Shown: positions 17,128-27,497, numbered from the stretch's first letter. The stretch is DNA of 64,000 nt from Flavobacterium subsaxonicum WB 4.1-42 = DSM 21790 (GCF_000422725.1 NZ_KE383909.1:729178-793177); one strand, 5' to 3'. Made by a program: numbers and translations. Notes: generated by a model from the letters alone, not told the origin.

Positions 17128-17676
17128 ATGAACACTCAGTCTAAACAAATTTTTACCGTACCTACAAGAACAGAAGTTTCTGCGGGCAATCAGGCCATCT
17201 TTGATAACCTTCAAAAAGGGCTTGGCTTTATTCCTAACCTGTATGCCTATTTTGGTAAAAACGAAACCGCACTTGGCGATTATCTAACCCTGCAAAATCG
17301 TACAAGCACCCTTAAGGCTAAAGAACGCGAGGTAATTAATCTTGTAACCAGCCAGATTAACGATTGCCTTTACTGCCAGTCAGCCCATACCGCATTGGGT
17401 AAAATGAACGGATTTACAGACGAGCAAATTCTGGAAATCAGAGCGGGCAAAGCACCCTTTGACAGTAAGCTTGATGCCCTTGCAAAATTTACATCATCGG
17501 TTGTCGCTAACAAAGGTAAAGCAACTACAGAAGCTCTTAACGCCTTTTTTGATGCAGGCTATAACGAAGCCAATATGATCGATGTTGTAATGGTTGTAGG
17601 AGACAAAATCATCAGCAACTATTTACATAACCTTACCCACCTTGAAATTGATTTTCCGTTAGCCGATACACTATAA
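17128..17676 (+). CDS. Carboxymuconolactone decarboxylase/AhpD-family protein
   Basis: The 182-residue protein has the AhpD-like motif C80-LY-C83-QSA-H87 (NDCLYCQSAHTALG), the redox-active pair and proton-relay His of alkylhydroperoxidase-type members. The all-helical sequence around it fits. It lies 107 bases after the Crp/Fnr gene and 70 before a peroxiredoxin-like gene, so a role in peroxide or organic hydroperoxide defence is inferred. Confidence 0.87.
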   Translation: MNTQSKQIFTVPTRTEVSAGNQAIFDNLQKGLGFIPNLYAYFGKNETALGDYLTLQNRTSTLKAKEREVINLVTSQINDCLYCQSAHTALGKMNGFTDEQILEIRAGKAPFDSKLDALAKFTSSVVANKGKATTEALNAFFDAGYNEANMIDVVMVVGDKIISNYLHNLTHLEIDFPLADTL

Positions 17677-17746
17677 TAATTAGCTATTTTATTTTAATAT
17701 CAATTTCAGGCGATAAGGCCATTACATAACATCTAAATTAATTCAT

Positions 17747-18445
17747 ATGAATATTACTGAAAATAAAAGCGGTACGCCTGTAAGTGCAAAAGATCTTCTT
17801 GAAACACGCTTAAAAAAGCTTCGGGAATTTTACAGTTCAAAACTTTCTGAAGGAGATAATGAAAAAATGGAACGGCACATTGATTTTCTTCGCAAATCGG
17901 GTGCTGTAGACCACATTTTAAAAGTAGGTGATACCGCTCCGGTTTTCAAATTAAAAAATCAGCACAATACTATCATTGATTCTACAGAATTACTAAAAAA
18001 TGGCCCGCTTGTGGTAAGTTTCTACAGAGGAAGCTGGTGCCCTTATTGTGTGGAAGAAGTAAAATATTTAAATAAATACTATACGGAAATTAAAGATGCC
18101 GGAGCCAACCTTGTAGTTATTTCACCGCAAAGTTTTTCAAGAACCGAAAAGCAGGCCAGCGAGATAAAACTACAATACAGTATGCTTGTAGACGCCGATA
18201 ATACGGTTGGAAAAGCATTTGGTTTGGTTTATGAATTTCCCCAGTACCTAAAAGATCTGTATCAGGGTACTTTTGGAAATAACATACAGGATATAAATGA
18301 AGGTACTGCCTGGGAGTTGCCTATTCCTGCACGTTTTGTAGTCGGGCAGGGCGGTATTATTCAGGATGTCAAAGCTGACCCTGACTATCGCTTCAGGCCA
18401 GAACCTATCGAGACAATTAATTTTTTAAAAAAACACAACAATTAA
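17747..18445 (+). CDS. Peroxiredoxin-like (AhpC/TSA) protein
   Basis: The 232-residue protein has a helical N-terminal extension (about 60 residues) and a thioredoxin fold with SFYRGSWCPYCVEEV, placing Cys98 and Cys101 as a CxxC pair. It belongs to the AhpC/TSA superfamily and probably reduces peroxides or acts as a thiol-disulfide enzyme. No signal peptide is seen, so it should be cytoplasmic. The stop is 4 bases before the next start, indicating cotranscription. Confidence 0.85.
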   Translation: MNITENKSGTPVSAKDLLETRLKKLREFYSSKLSEGDNEKMERHIDFLRKSGAVDHILKVGDTAPVFKLKNQHNTIIDSTELLKNGPLVVSFYRGSWCPYCVEEVKYLNKYYTEIKDAGANLVVISPQSFSRTEKQASEIKLQYSMLVDADNTVGKAFGLVYEFPQYLKDLYQGTFGNNIQDINEGTAWELPIPARFVVGQGGIIQDVKADPDYRFRPEPIETINFLKKHNN

Positions 18446-18449
18446 TACA

Positions 18450-19469
18450 ATGAAAACCTTAAAATATTTTATTACCGCTTCTCTGCTATTAAGTACAGTA
18501 TACGTTTTTTCTCAGGCAACAGAAGCAACTTATATAGACTTAAAAGGAGAAGCATTATATCCAGAAGGCATCCTTGCCCTGCCTGATGGTGGATTTTTGA
18601 TAGGTGGATTTGGAGATGGTACCATCCAGAAAATAAACACAAAAAATGAGTCATCCTACTTTAGCAAACCCGGAGAAAACGGAATGGCTCTTACGGTAGG
18701 TATGGCGGTAGACACTAAAAACAATTACCTTTGGGTAGCAAATTTTAATTTTAAGACTGCCAGTGGTAAACCTGGGAGCAATTTAAAAATGTTCGATTTA
18801 AAGTCAGGAAAACTTATAAAAACAATTCCTGAAAATTATATTGAAGGTGTGTTTTTTAATGAAATAGCAATTGATGATAAGGGTACTATTTATGTAACCA
18901 ATACTTTCGGGCCTCAAATCTACACGGCCAATGCCAATGCAACGACTCCATCAGTTTTTGTAGAAAATGATCTATTATCAAATCCTGCTCCAAACCAGCC
19001 TTTTGATTTAAACGGATTGTCTATAACACCCGGCCATAAATATTTAATTGCTTCAGTTATGGATCGGCTTGATGCCGGTGACGGAAGACTGGTGCGGATT
19101 AATTTAAAAACAAAAGCAGTTAGCCCAATAAAATTAAATGGAGAAAAAGCTATTAAAGCATTTGCAGGTTCTGATGGCATGTTCTTTAATAACAATACCC
19201 TTTTTATGGTTAATGTATATTCTAAAGCCGGTGCCATTATTACTGCCGACTTTAACAAAGACTATTCTGAAGCCAAGCTTACAATAAGGGATAAATTTAA
19301 TACTGTTTACAATCGTCCAACTGCCTCAGCTATAAAAGACGGAAGATTATATACCGTAAATAGCCAGTTAAACCATATTATTGATGATGCCGATGGTAAA
19401 CTTAATACACCGCCTAGTTTGCCTTTTAAAGTAGTTAGTGTACCTTTAAATAAACTCTTAACTGAATAA
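18450..19469 (+). CDS. Exported SMP-30/gluconolactonase-like propeller protein
   Basis: The 339-residue protein starts with a signal peptide (MKTLKYFITASLLLSTVYVFS). Six-bladed propeller-like segments of the SMP-30/Gluconolactonase/LRE type follow, with landmarks EGILALPDGGFLIGGFGDG, NEIAIDDKGTIYVTNTFG and FDLNGLSITPGHKYLIAS. The family includes lactonases that open sugar or aromatic lactones. A periplasmic location is predicted and the substrate is unknown. It is the fourth gene of the Crp/Fnr-led run. Confidence 0.82.
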   Translation: MKTLKYFITASLLLSTVYVFSQATEATYIDLKGEALYPEGILALPDGGFLIGGFGDGTIQKINTKNESSYFSKPGENGMALTVGMAVDTKNNYLWVANFNFKTASGKPGSNLKMFDLKSGKLIKTIPENYIEGVFFNEIAIDDKGTIYVTNTFGPQIYTANANATTPSVFVENDLLSNPAPNQPFDLNGLSITPGHKYLIASVMDRLDAGDGRLVRINLKTKAVSPIKLNGEKAIKAFAGSDGMFFNNNTLFMVNVYSKAGAIITADFNKDYSEAKLTIRDKFNTVYNRPTASAIKDGRLYTVNSQLNHIIDDADGKLNTPPSLPFKVVSVPLNKLLTE

Positions 19470-19948
19470 TAGTATTCTGGGTGTTGCGTGATATTACACA
19501 ACACCCTAATATAACTCGAATTATAAAATGGAACAATTTATTTTAAAAAACCGTAACGCCCTTATTACCGGGGGTAGCAAAGGGATTGGAAAAGCAACTG
19601 TAGAATTGTTTTTAAAATTAGACGCGAATGTACTGTTTACTGCCAGGAATGAGAAACTTATTGAGGAAGTGGTTACTGAACTGCAAAAGGATTTCTCCAA
19701 TATTGAAGGAATCGCCGCCGATGTAACAGTTGTGGAAGATGTTGTACGGTTGAAATCGCTTATTGAAGAAAAATGGGGTCAACTTGATGTTTTGGTTAAT
19801 AATGCGGGAACAAATATTAGAAAACCAACAGTAGATTACACCGAAACAGAGTACCAACAAGTTATCGATACAAATATTACCTCGGTATTCCGATTAAACA
19901 ATGCCATGTACCCTTTACTAAAAAAAGGTACAAATACCTCTATAATTA

Positions 19949-20872
19949 ATTCAAGTTGCTAGTTAGAAAACAAAAAAGTAAGCACCAAAAGTGAGAAATT
20001 TGGTTTACCACAACTAAACACTCACAAGTATGATGCTTACAAGAGACAAAATTATTTCTATTTTTTATTTAATTGATGATATTTTAAAAGGAATTGGACA
20101 CCAAGAAGATATAAGGCGGCAAGTAAGTGATAGCGAAATTATACTAACCGCTATTGTTTCCTCCACGAGTTTTTATGGAAACCATTGCTCTGCTATTGAG
20201 TTTATGAAGCAATATGGTTTTATACCCAATATGCTTGACAAAAGCAGGTTCAACCGGAGGCTGCATAAAGTTGGCAGATTGCTTTATGATTTATTTGAAA
20301 GTGTAAGTGCCTATTTTAAAGATATCTGTTGTGAGCTTCATTACATTATTGATTCTTTCCCAGTGGCAGTGTGTAATAATATGAGGATTGCAAATTGTAA
20401 AATACTTAAGGATATAAGTGGAGAGGGTACACAGCCAGTATGAGGAGTTATTTTTATGGTGTAAAGGTGCAATTGCTTACGACAAAAGACGGTATACCAA
20501 TAGCTTTTCACTTTACACCTGGCAAGACAGCCGATGCAAAAGCATTAGGCAAGATGATAGATAAATTACCCGCAGAATCTTCAATATATGGAGATAGCGC
20601 TTATTTGGATTATGGACTGGAAGATAGTGCTTTGGAAAGAAAAGCAATTTTGTTGAAAATCCAAAGGAAGTCAAACTCTAAAAGAATAGATACACTGGAA
20701 CAAAAACTTGAAAAATTAAAAATGCGAAAAATAGTAGAAACAACTATCAGCGATATTAAGAAACTATTTCCAAGAACAATACATGCCGTAACATTGGAGG
20801 GCTTCCTAATAAAGCTAACACTATTTGTTTTTGGATTGCAATTAAGCAAAGCACTAAACTAGCAACTTGAAT
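19949..20872 (+). mobile_element. IS982-family insertion sequence, 924 bp
   Basis: The ends are 16-bp perfect inverted repeats, ATTCAAGTTGCTAGTT (19949-19964) and its inverse (20857-20872). They are flanked by the 6-bp target duplication TAATTA (19943-19948 and 20873-20878). The clean duplication and perfect ends indicate a recent insertion into the SDR gene. Confidence 0.92.
20030..20862 (+). pseudogene. IS982-family transposase in two frames
   Basis: The first part (20030-20443) carries the N-terminal region and the first catalytic Asp area (YIIDSFPVAVC). The second (20440-20862) carries YFYGVKVQLL, SSIYGDSAYLDYGLED and the C-terminus. The expected junction GYTASMRSYFYGVKVQ is read in the -1 frame, starting at GGGTACACAGCC near 20425. 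A one-base loss in the G run explains the split; -1 frameshifting is an alternative. Confidence 0.85.
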
Positions 20873-21323
20873 TAATTAATATAGCTTCTATTGCCGGTTT
20901 CCTGGATGTTCAAACAGGGTCGCCATACGGAATATCTAAAGCAGGACTTTTACAGCTAACCCGGAGCCTGGCTGTAGAATGGGCATCCGATGGAATTAGG
21001 GTAAATGCGGTCTCTCCCTGGTTTACAGAAACGCCTCTTACAGAAAATTTACTCAGGGATGAAAGTAAAATTGCGAAAGTACTTGCCCGTACACCACTTA
21101 AAAGGGTTGCAAGCCCACAAGAAATGGCTACTGTCATTGCATTTTTAGCGATGCCGGCAGCGTCTTACATAACGGGGCAAAATATAGTTGTCGATGGGGG
21201 AATGAGCGCCAATGCTTTGTATTAATTTATAATCGGCGTAGATGTTGATGTTTGAATTTCAGAAATACTACGTGAAAAGAAAGCTTTGAAATTTAAAAGA
21301 GTTATAATTAAACCCAATGTAAT

Positions 21324-21440
21324 CCTGTTAAAGTTCGATTCTCCCTCAAACTATAAAAATAAAACCCCAGTAAATACTGAGGTTTTAGGGATGTGTGGGC
21401 TGTCAGGGATCACAGTCGAACACCTTATGCCTGTTTTGAC
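21324..21440. repeat. Array repeat, copy C (full-length unit, 117 bp)
   Basis: It runs from CCTGTTAAAGTTCGATTCTC through the hairpin ACCCCAGTAAATACTGAGGT to the core (21397-21440). About 100 bases match copy E with only three or four differences. It lies about 100 bases after the SDR remnant. Confidence 0.8.
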
Positions 21441-21489
21441 TTTATTAGCAATATTTAAGAGATTTAATCTACTATAAATTAATATTTTA

Positions 21490-22130
21490 CGTTATTAACT
21501 CAATTCTTAAATTAATACGCTGTTCCTGATTGTTTTTTACCGCCAAAACGTAATCTGCTTCCTTTCTATAATTTTTGACGCTATACTTTTTTGGCAACCC
21601 ATTGCATCAATAGTGACAATACTGTTTTTAAAGCTTAAGACTTTCAGTAATTCAGGTATTGCCGTGATCTCATTGCTTTTTCCATTTACTCTAACCTGAC
21701 CCAACACTAAATTATTATGGTGAGCCCATGCACTAACCATATGGATAGGTGATTTTTTTCCATGTTCTTTGCTCCACGTATGGTTTTTCCATCAATGCTT
21801 ACGATTTCCTTTACATCGGTAACCTTTATCAATTCACTAACCCATTCAATAAAACAACGCTCGAAACAATCGCTGTCAATAGCACTAATTACCCTGTTAA
21901 AGGTATCATGGGAGGGAATCGCATTTTTCAAATTCAGAAACCTAGAGAGCCAATCGGACTTTGCTTCACAATATTCTTCAATGTTGTTCCATGTATCTGC
22001 CTCACAAAATCACTGCAATTATTGCCATGACAAGGATGTCGTTTAAATCGTGAAGTTTGCTTAAATCACGCCTATTGTCTTCTATCCGCTTAAAAATGCT
22101 TAATAATTTACCGCTCAAATATAAAGAAAC
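21490..22130 (-). pseudogene. ISAs1-family transposase remnant
   Basis: Minus-strand pieces in shifting frames read, in order: LLSIFKRIEDNRRDLSKLHD, IPSHDTFNRVISAIDSDCFE, VSIDGKTIRGAKN, MVSAWAHHNNLVLGQVRVNG, then IVTIDAMGCQKSIASKII and ADYVLAVKNNQ. These are hallmark segments of ISAs1 (H-repeat-associated) transposases. At least three frameshifts are present and the C-terminal third is missing, so it is inactive. Confidence 0.85.
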
Positions 22131-22149
22131 AAACAGATGTAAATCAAAC

Positions 22150-22728
22150 TTTTATCACTCTGTATATAAGATTAAAATGATGCGTTTGCCCTGCGCGCTA
22201 TAGTAATAATTTTCGGTTTCTTCGTCCAATTCTTTATCGTTAAACTTAAACGGCGAGTTGTTTGAATTCAGGTGCTCATCAACAAGCGTTTCGCCAAATT
22301 GTTGTAACCCCGCTCAGCTGAAAAATCCGGTATATCTTTATACACTTTACGGAAAAATAAAACTTGCTTACTGCCTGAAGACCCCACGGGAAAGCTTTTA
22401 AAAATTTGATGTAACGGGAGTTCTTAGGCTGTGTATTCAGGCACAATGGTTGCAATATCTACTGTATCACCTTTACTTACGATTTCTAATGCCTTGTAAG
22501 CACCGGCAAGCTCACCATTCTAATGCGCTTCAATTTTAATCGCCCATTAGACTCTTTTTCAATGGCCGGAAAAAATACATCATTAAGAAATTTTGTGCGC
22601 ATTCCAACGAAAGGTTCATGGTCAGAATATTTTAATATCCTTTGAGCTGATACGTTGCTGGAAACTAAAAATATAGCGAATGCTATAAAATTTGTCCCTT
22701 GAATAATCTTGTTTAAATTTGTCATCAC
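22150..22728 (-). pseudogene. TRAP-type solute-binding protein remnant
   Basis: The first 70 residues give a signal peptide and ILKYSDHEPFVGMRTKFLND followed by AIEKESNGRLKLK. Other frames continue with NGELAGAYKALEIVSKGDTV and DIATIVPEYTAKE-like text. This is the style of DctP-family substrate-binding proteins of TRAP transporters. Frameshifts and in-frame stops break it. A final segment (ETLVDEHLNSNNSPFKFNDK onward) may belong to another protein. The family call is tentative. Confidence 0.5.
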
Positions 22729-22760
22729 TTATATGTCTTTAAAACATTTAATAGTTTACA

Positions 22761-23486
22761 TTAAAACATCAATTTTCTTAAGTTGTCTATATAGCTGCGG
22801 CTAACATTAACAATATCCTTATTTAGCATAACCACGTCATAACCACCGGGAAATTTATTAATTTCTTTAATAGAATGAATATTAATGACGGTAGATCTGT
22901 GGACCCGTATAAAAGTGTCGGGGTTAAGCTTTTCTACAAGTTGGCTAATACCAAAATTACTGATATAGACCTGATCGAGAGTGTGCATACGGCAATAATC
23001 GCCCCAAGCCTCAATACGTTGTATGTTTTCGGTAGCTATAGTAATATACTTTTTGCCCGACTGTACTATAATCCGTTTAGGATATTTTGCCTGCTCCAGT
23101 ATAACCTGTTCGGCAAGAGGAAGTAAAACATCTGTCTTTTCAATACGAACATGCTCTAATGCCTGTTTAAACCGCTCCCGGGTGTAGGGTTTTAACAAAT
23201 AATCTATGGCATGCACATCAAAGGCCTTAAGCGCATACTGGTCATAAGCAGTGGAAAAGATGATTTGTGGTAATTCCTCTAAATGTGCAAGCATTTCAAA
23301 CCCGTTCATACCGGGCATGTTTATATCTAAAAAAATCAGATCCGGTTTAAACTCGTTAATCATTTTTACGGCATCAACGCCATTATTAGCTTCGCCCACT
23401 AATACCAGTTCAGGAAAATCGCTCATATATTCCCTGATTAATTTACGGCCCGCCGCCTCATCATCAACAATTATTACTTTTTTCAT
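22761..23486 (-). CDS. LytTR-family response regulator
   Basis: I start at ATG 23486 (MKKVIIVDDEAAGRKLI), 7 codons inside the longest frame. The receiver domain has D54 as the phosphoacceptor (IFLDINMPG). The LytTR DNA-binding domain occupies about residues 140-240 (RVHRSTVINIHSI, then GGYDVVMLNKDIVNVSRSYI). The start overlaps the kinase stop by 4 bases, so the two are translated together. The divergent outer-membrane barrel gene at 24718 is the likely target. Confidence 0.92.
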   Translation of the reverse strand: MKKVIIVDDEAAGRKLIREYMSDFPELVLVGEANNGVDAVKMINEFKPDLIFLDINMPGMNGFEMLAHLEELPQIIFSTAYDQYALKAFDVHAIDYLLKPYTRERFKQALEHVRIEKTDVLLPLAEQVILEQAKYPKRIIVQSGKKYITIATENIQRIEAWGDYCRMHTLDQVYISNFGISQLVEKLNPDTFIRVHRSTVINIHSIKEINKFPGGYDVVMLNKDIVNVSRSYIDNLRKLMF

Positions 23487-24535
23487 GTTAATGTAAATTG
23501 TACACACAAGCCATGTGGCTTATTGTCTGTGAATATTAACGAGGTACCAAACATTTTATTCAGTCTCATTTCGGTATTAGTAAGGCCAATGCCTATATTT
23601 AAAAGCCGGCTTTTGTCTATAACTCCGATGCCAGTATCTGTTACAGAAAATTCTAAGCCTTTGGCTCCTTTACTAACACGAATAGTAATCTTGCCACCTA
23701 TAATTTGTGGAGAGATACCATGCTTAACAGCGTTTTCTACAATTGGCTGTAAAATAAGCGGAGGCACAGGTTCGTTTAACAATGCTTCATCAGCAAAAAT
23801 TTCTATGGTTAAACGTTCTTCAAAACGTGCCTTTTCTAAATCCAGGTATTTACTTGTAAAATCGAGTTCTTCGCTAAGTGGTACGGTTTCAAAATTAGAA
23901 ACCCTTAACTGATAGCGAAACAAATCAGATAATTCGGCAATCATTTGCCGTGTCTGCTCTAGCTCAAGAGGTATAGAAGCATTTATTGTATTAAAAACAT
24001 TATACAAAAAATGGGGATTAAGCTGTGCCTTTAATGCAGATAGTTCGCTGCGCAGTACAGATTGTTGCAATACGGCCTGGCGTTCTATATTTTCCTGGTT
24101 ATCCCTAAAATAACCGTAAGCGTGCAAAAGGCCAAATTGCAGCATATAAAACAGTGCACAAATATAAACATGCCATATTTGCGCCGAGCCTACATGGTGA
24201 TACATTTTAAGCAGATCTGTAATAGGGTAGTAGAGTTGTTGCCAGCAAAAAACAAACAATGGCAAGGTTAAAAAATGAACCATTAACCTTTGATATAAGG
24301 GAAAATTCCACATAACTCTAAAAATTAACCACCAAATTGGTAAGCCAAGTAAAAATTTAAGCAAATGGTCTACACCGCCCCAGTTTAGAAACTCTTTTAA
24401 TTCTAAACTATGTTTATTAGCCCCAAGGTAAATCCACAAGGTAATATAATGTAAAACTACAAAGCAAAAATAAGCCACGCTAAAAAAGGCTATTTCTTTG
24501 GTTTTAACCGGGCGTTGTAAGTTTTTTATTTTCAT
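23483..24535 (-). CDS. LytS-like sensor histidine kinase
   Basis: The 350-residue protein has four hydrophobic segments in residues 15-145, with no periplasmic sensor of note. A His_kinase domain follows with ALKAQLNPHFLYNVFNTINA, placing the phosphoacceptor at H175, and an HATPase region (PLILQPIVENAVKHGI, DTGIGV). This architecture pairs with LytTR regulators. The gene is divergent from the barrel gene across 182 bases. Confidence 0.92.
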   Translation of the reverse strand: MKIKNLQRPVKTKEIAFFSVAYFCFVVLHYITLWIYLGANKHSLELKEFLNWGGVDHLLKFLLGLPIWWLIFRVMWNFPLYQRLMVHFLTLPLFVFCWQQLYYPITDLLKMYHHVGSAQIWHVYICALFYMLQFGLLHAYGYFRDNQENIERQAVLQQSVLRSELSALKAQLNPHFLYNVFNTINASIPLELEQTRQMIAELSDLFRYQLRVSNFETVPLSEELDFTSKYLDLEKARFEERLTIEIFADEALLNEPVPPLILQPIVENAVKHGISPQIIGGKITIRVSKGAKGLEFSVTDTGIGVIDKSRLLNIGIGLTNTEMRLNKMFGTSLIFTDNKPHGLCVQFTLT

Positions 24536-24678
24536 ATTCCGAAATTACAGATACTCGCATGATAATACAACAAATTTCCGTCCAATTGCCATATACGTCG
24601 GTCAATACTATAAACTTTCGTTTATCTGTCTATTTGGTGTTTCAGCGATTTACGTTCTCCTAACCAGTTTCAGCACGG

Positions 24679-24719
24679 TAGATTTGCAGGCATTATAAAT
24701 AATTATTTGCAGGCATTAT
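24679..24719 (+). promoter_or_regulatory. TAGATTTG box and 15-bp direct repeat before the barrel gene
   Basis: TAGATTTG lies at 24679-24686. ATTTGCAGGCATTAT occurs at 24682-24696 and again at 24705-24719, so the second copy includes the first two bases of the ATG. The duplication places a promoter-box half and a near-identical leader twice before the start. Confidence 0.5.
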
Positions 24720-27102
24720 GAAAAATCTAATTTATATTTTTTTACTCCTAACCATCGGCGTTCAGGCTCAAAATATTACTGTAAAGGGCAAGATATCTGT
24801 TCCTGATGCTACAGTAATGCTAACCAGCAGACAAGATTCTACTGTTGTTAAAATAGCTGCTGCACAAACCGATGGTTCATTTACTTTGAGTATTTCTAAA
24901 ATCGGATTCTATCGTTTAACTGTTCGTTCGCTTGGCTATAAAGAATATCAATCTGAATGGATGGATATAAATAAAGACACCAGCCTGGCATTAATAGAAC
25001 TGATTCCTGATGTTACAGAACTTCAGGCGGTAACCATAACTGCTGCTAAACAAATGGTTGAAGTAAGGGCAGACAAAACCGTTTTAAACGTAGAAAGCAG
25101 TATAGGTGCATCCGGCAGCAATGGTTTTGATTTGTTACGCAAAGCACCCGGTGTAATGATTGATAACCAGGATAACGTTATTGTAGAAGGTAAAACAGGG
25201 GTTAGTATTTATATTGATGGGCGAAAGTCGCTATTAAGTGATACTGATTTGGTTAATTACCTGAAAGGTTTGCAGGCGGCCGATATAGAAACGGTGGAAG
25301 TTATAACACAACCTTCTTCTAAATATGACGCGGCCGGTAATGCCGGGATTATTAATTTAAAACTAAAGAAAAGCAAGGATTTTGGCACAAATGGTTCCTT
25401 GTCTACAGGTTATGCACAAGGTTTTTATGCCAAATCCAACTCATCTTTAAGCCTTAATAACCGTAGTGAAAAAACAAATTTATATGCTAATTACAGTAAC
25501 CTGACGGGTAAAAACCGTCGTTTTATTAATCGGTATCGTGTTCAGTCAGACATGATATATGATTCCCGGTCAAAGAGCGTCAGCGATGACCAAAATAACA
25601 ATGCGAGGCTTGGCCTTGATTATTTTATCAGTAAAAATAAAACGCTTGGCGTAGTTGTAAACGGTTCCTGGAGCGATTACGACATCAGTACTATTACGCG
25701 CACACCGATAAGTACCCTTACCGACGGGCAAAGGCAGGAGGTGCTGCTGGCCACAGGACAGGCGGCAAGCAGCAACCGAAACCTAAGCGGTAACATTAAT
25801 TACCGTTTTGCAGATTCTATTGGGCGCGAATTTAATATTGATGGCGATGCGGCACATTATACAGCCGGACGAAACGAACTGCAGCCTAACACATACTATA
25901 ATGCAGGTGAAACACAAATTATAAGCCAGTCGGGTTTCCGTATGGCTACCCCGGTTGACATTTACCTTTTTTCGCTAAAAACAGATCTTGCACAGCCTAT
26001 AGGAAAAGGTAAGCTGGCTTATGGCTTAAAAAGCTCCTTTGTTAAAACAAATAATACATTTCGCTTTTATGATGTAGATGGTGACGATGAGCAATTCAAT
26101 GCTGACCGAAGCAATTTTTTTAGTTACCAAGAAAACATAAATGCAGGATATATTAACTATTCTCAAACCTTTGGTAAATTCTCTCTACAGTTGGGGCTTA
26201 GGGCCGAGCAAACAATTTCTGAAGGAGACTTGGACAGTACACAGGATTTAGCAGACAGTAAAGTCAAGCGTAATTATCTTGATCTTTTTCCAAGCGGTGG
26301 CATTACATATAACGCTACTGAAAATAATAAATTCGGCTTACTTTACAGCCGCCGGGTAGAGCGTCCCAATTATCGCTCGCTCAATCCGTTTGAGGTTAAT
26401 ACTGATGAACTCTCAACTACGAAAGGGAATCCGCTACTGCAACCACAATACACACACAATATAAAATTGACTCATACCTATAAATACATATTGAACACCT
26501 CACTGAGTTATAGTTATATTACAAATTTTATGGCCCAGATTACTGATGTTGCAGACAATAACCGCAATATAATGTCACCTCAAAACATTGCCAATGTACA
26601 AATACTAAATCTTGGGATAAGCTATCCTTTTAAATTTAACGATTGGTGGAATCTTTTTGCAAGTGCGAATGGTTACCGAAGCACCTATAACTCTAATAAT
26701 GAAAAATTTAACCCGGTAACAAAAAACACTTTTAGCCTTTACGGACAAAATTCTATTACGTTACCTAAAAATTTTAAGATGGAAATTTCAGGTTGGTTTA
26801 ATACGCCAAATGTGTGGGGCGGAACATATAAAACCCATAGTATGGGTTCTCTTGATGTAGCTTTGCAAAAACAGTTTGCAGATAATCGGTTATCTGTCAG
26901 GATTGCTGCCACAGATATTTTGTACACAAGTAACTGGTCTGGAGATACACGATATGGCGCATTATACATTAGTGGTAATGGAGGGTATGAAAGCAGGCAG
27001 TTTAAAATTAACCTAAGCTACAATTTTGGAAATAAAGAAATTAAGGAGATAGGCAAAAGAAACTCCGCTAATGATGAGGAAAAAACACGTATTACCAATT
27101 AA
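24718..27102 (+). CDS. Outer-membrane beta-barrel family protein (TonB-receptor-like)
   Basis: The 794-residue protein has a signal peptide (residues 1-17) and a carboxypeptidase-like regulatory domain (about 20-95). A plug-like region follows (VTITAAKQMVEVRADKTVLN, then NVIVEGKTGVSIYIDGRKSL, ETVEVITQPSSKYDAAGNAG), then an OMP_b-brl_3 barrel to the end (KINLSYNFGNKE). Such proteins sit in the outer membrane and are thought to move or sense large ligands. Its position opposite a LytS/LytTR pair suggests control by that pair. The ligand is unknown. Confidence 0.88.
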   Translation: MKNLIYIFLLLTIGVQAQNITVKGKISVPDATVMLTSRQDSTVVKIAAAQTDGSFTLSISKIGFYRLTVRSLGYKEYQSEWMDINKDTSLALIELIPDVTELQAVTITAAKQMVEVRADKTVLNVESSIGASGSNGFDLLRKAPGVMIDNQDNVIVEGKTGVSIYIDGRKSLLSDTDLVNYLKGLQAADIETVEVITQPSSKYDAAGNAGIINLKLKKSKDFGTNGSLSTGYAQGFYAKSNSSLSLNNRSEKTNLYANYSNLTGKNRRFINRYRVQSDMIYDSRSKSVSDDQNNNARLGLDYFISKNKTLGVVVNGSWSDYDISTITRTPISTLTDGQRQEVLLATGQAASSNRNLSGNINYRFADSIGREFNIDGDAAHYTAGRNELQPNTYYNAGETQIISQSGFRMATPVDIYLFSLKTDLAQPIGKGKLAYGLKSSFVKTNNTFRFYDVDGDDEQFNADRSNFFSYQENINAGYINYSQTFGKFSLQLGLRAEQTISEGDLDSTQDLADSKVKRNYLDLFPSGGITYNATENNKFGLLYSRRVERPNYRSLNPFEVNTDELSTTKGNPLLQPQYTHNIKLTHTYKYILNTSLSYSYITNFMAQITDVADNNRNIMSPQNIANVQILNLGISYPFKFNDWWNLFASANGYRSTYNSNNEKFNPVTKNTFSLYGQNSITLPKNFKMEISGWFNTPNVWGGTYKTHSMGSLDVALQKQFADNRLSVRIAATDILYTSNWSGDTRYGALYISGNGGYESRQFKINLSYNFGNKEIKEIGKRNSANDEEKTRITN

Positions 27103-27497
27103 ATACAATTTGTAGCAAAAACATACTTAAGGCCATAATACTGATAACAACAAGAGTGTGACAATTAAAGAGCTGCATGCGTATGTATTTAAGCATATTA
27201 AAAATTATAACCCTCCCAATCCCTATAACATATGGCAAAATTTGATCAAAATCTTATTAAAGCAAAAATTTAGTTAGCGTTATTACAGATATAAATATTT
27301 TGAATTATTAACTTCATATACAAAGATTCGATTACAGCAATTTAGTAGGATAATCATTTAGACATTTACACCCAGTTAGCAAAATCATTTAAATTGAACG
27401 CTTATTTCCATTATTTTAATGGAGGCTATAGAACACTAATATCGCCCTAATATTAAGTTACGCTTGAATTATTTGAATAATAATCATTTTAAATCAA

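Larger units (their letters stand above)
19528..21225 (+). pseudogene. Short-chain dehydrogenase/reductase, split by an IS982-type element
   Basis: The N-terminal 140 residues have the Rossmann motif TGGSKGIGKA and NNAGTN. The rest resumes at 20873 with [20 protein letters not shown], giving the SxnYxxxK catalytic set, and ends with [18 protein letters not shown]. Removing 19949-20872 and one TAATTA copy restores one frame of about 255 codons. It was therefore an intact NAD(P)-dependent SDR, probably the last gene of the Crp/Fnr-led operon, until the insertion. The left piece now stops at 19962 within the IS end. Confidence 0.93.
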
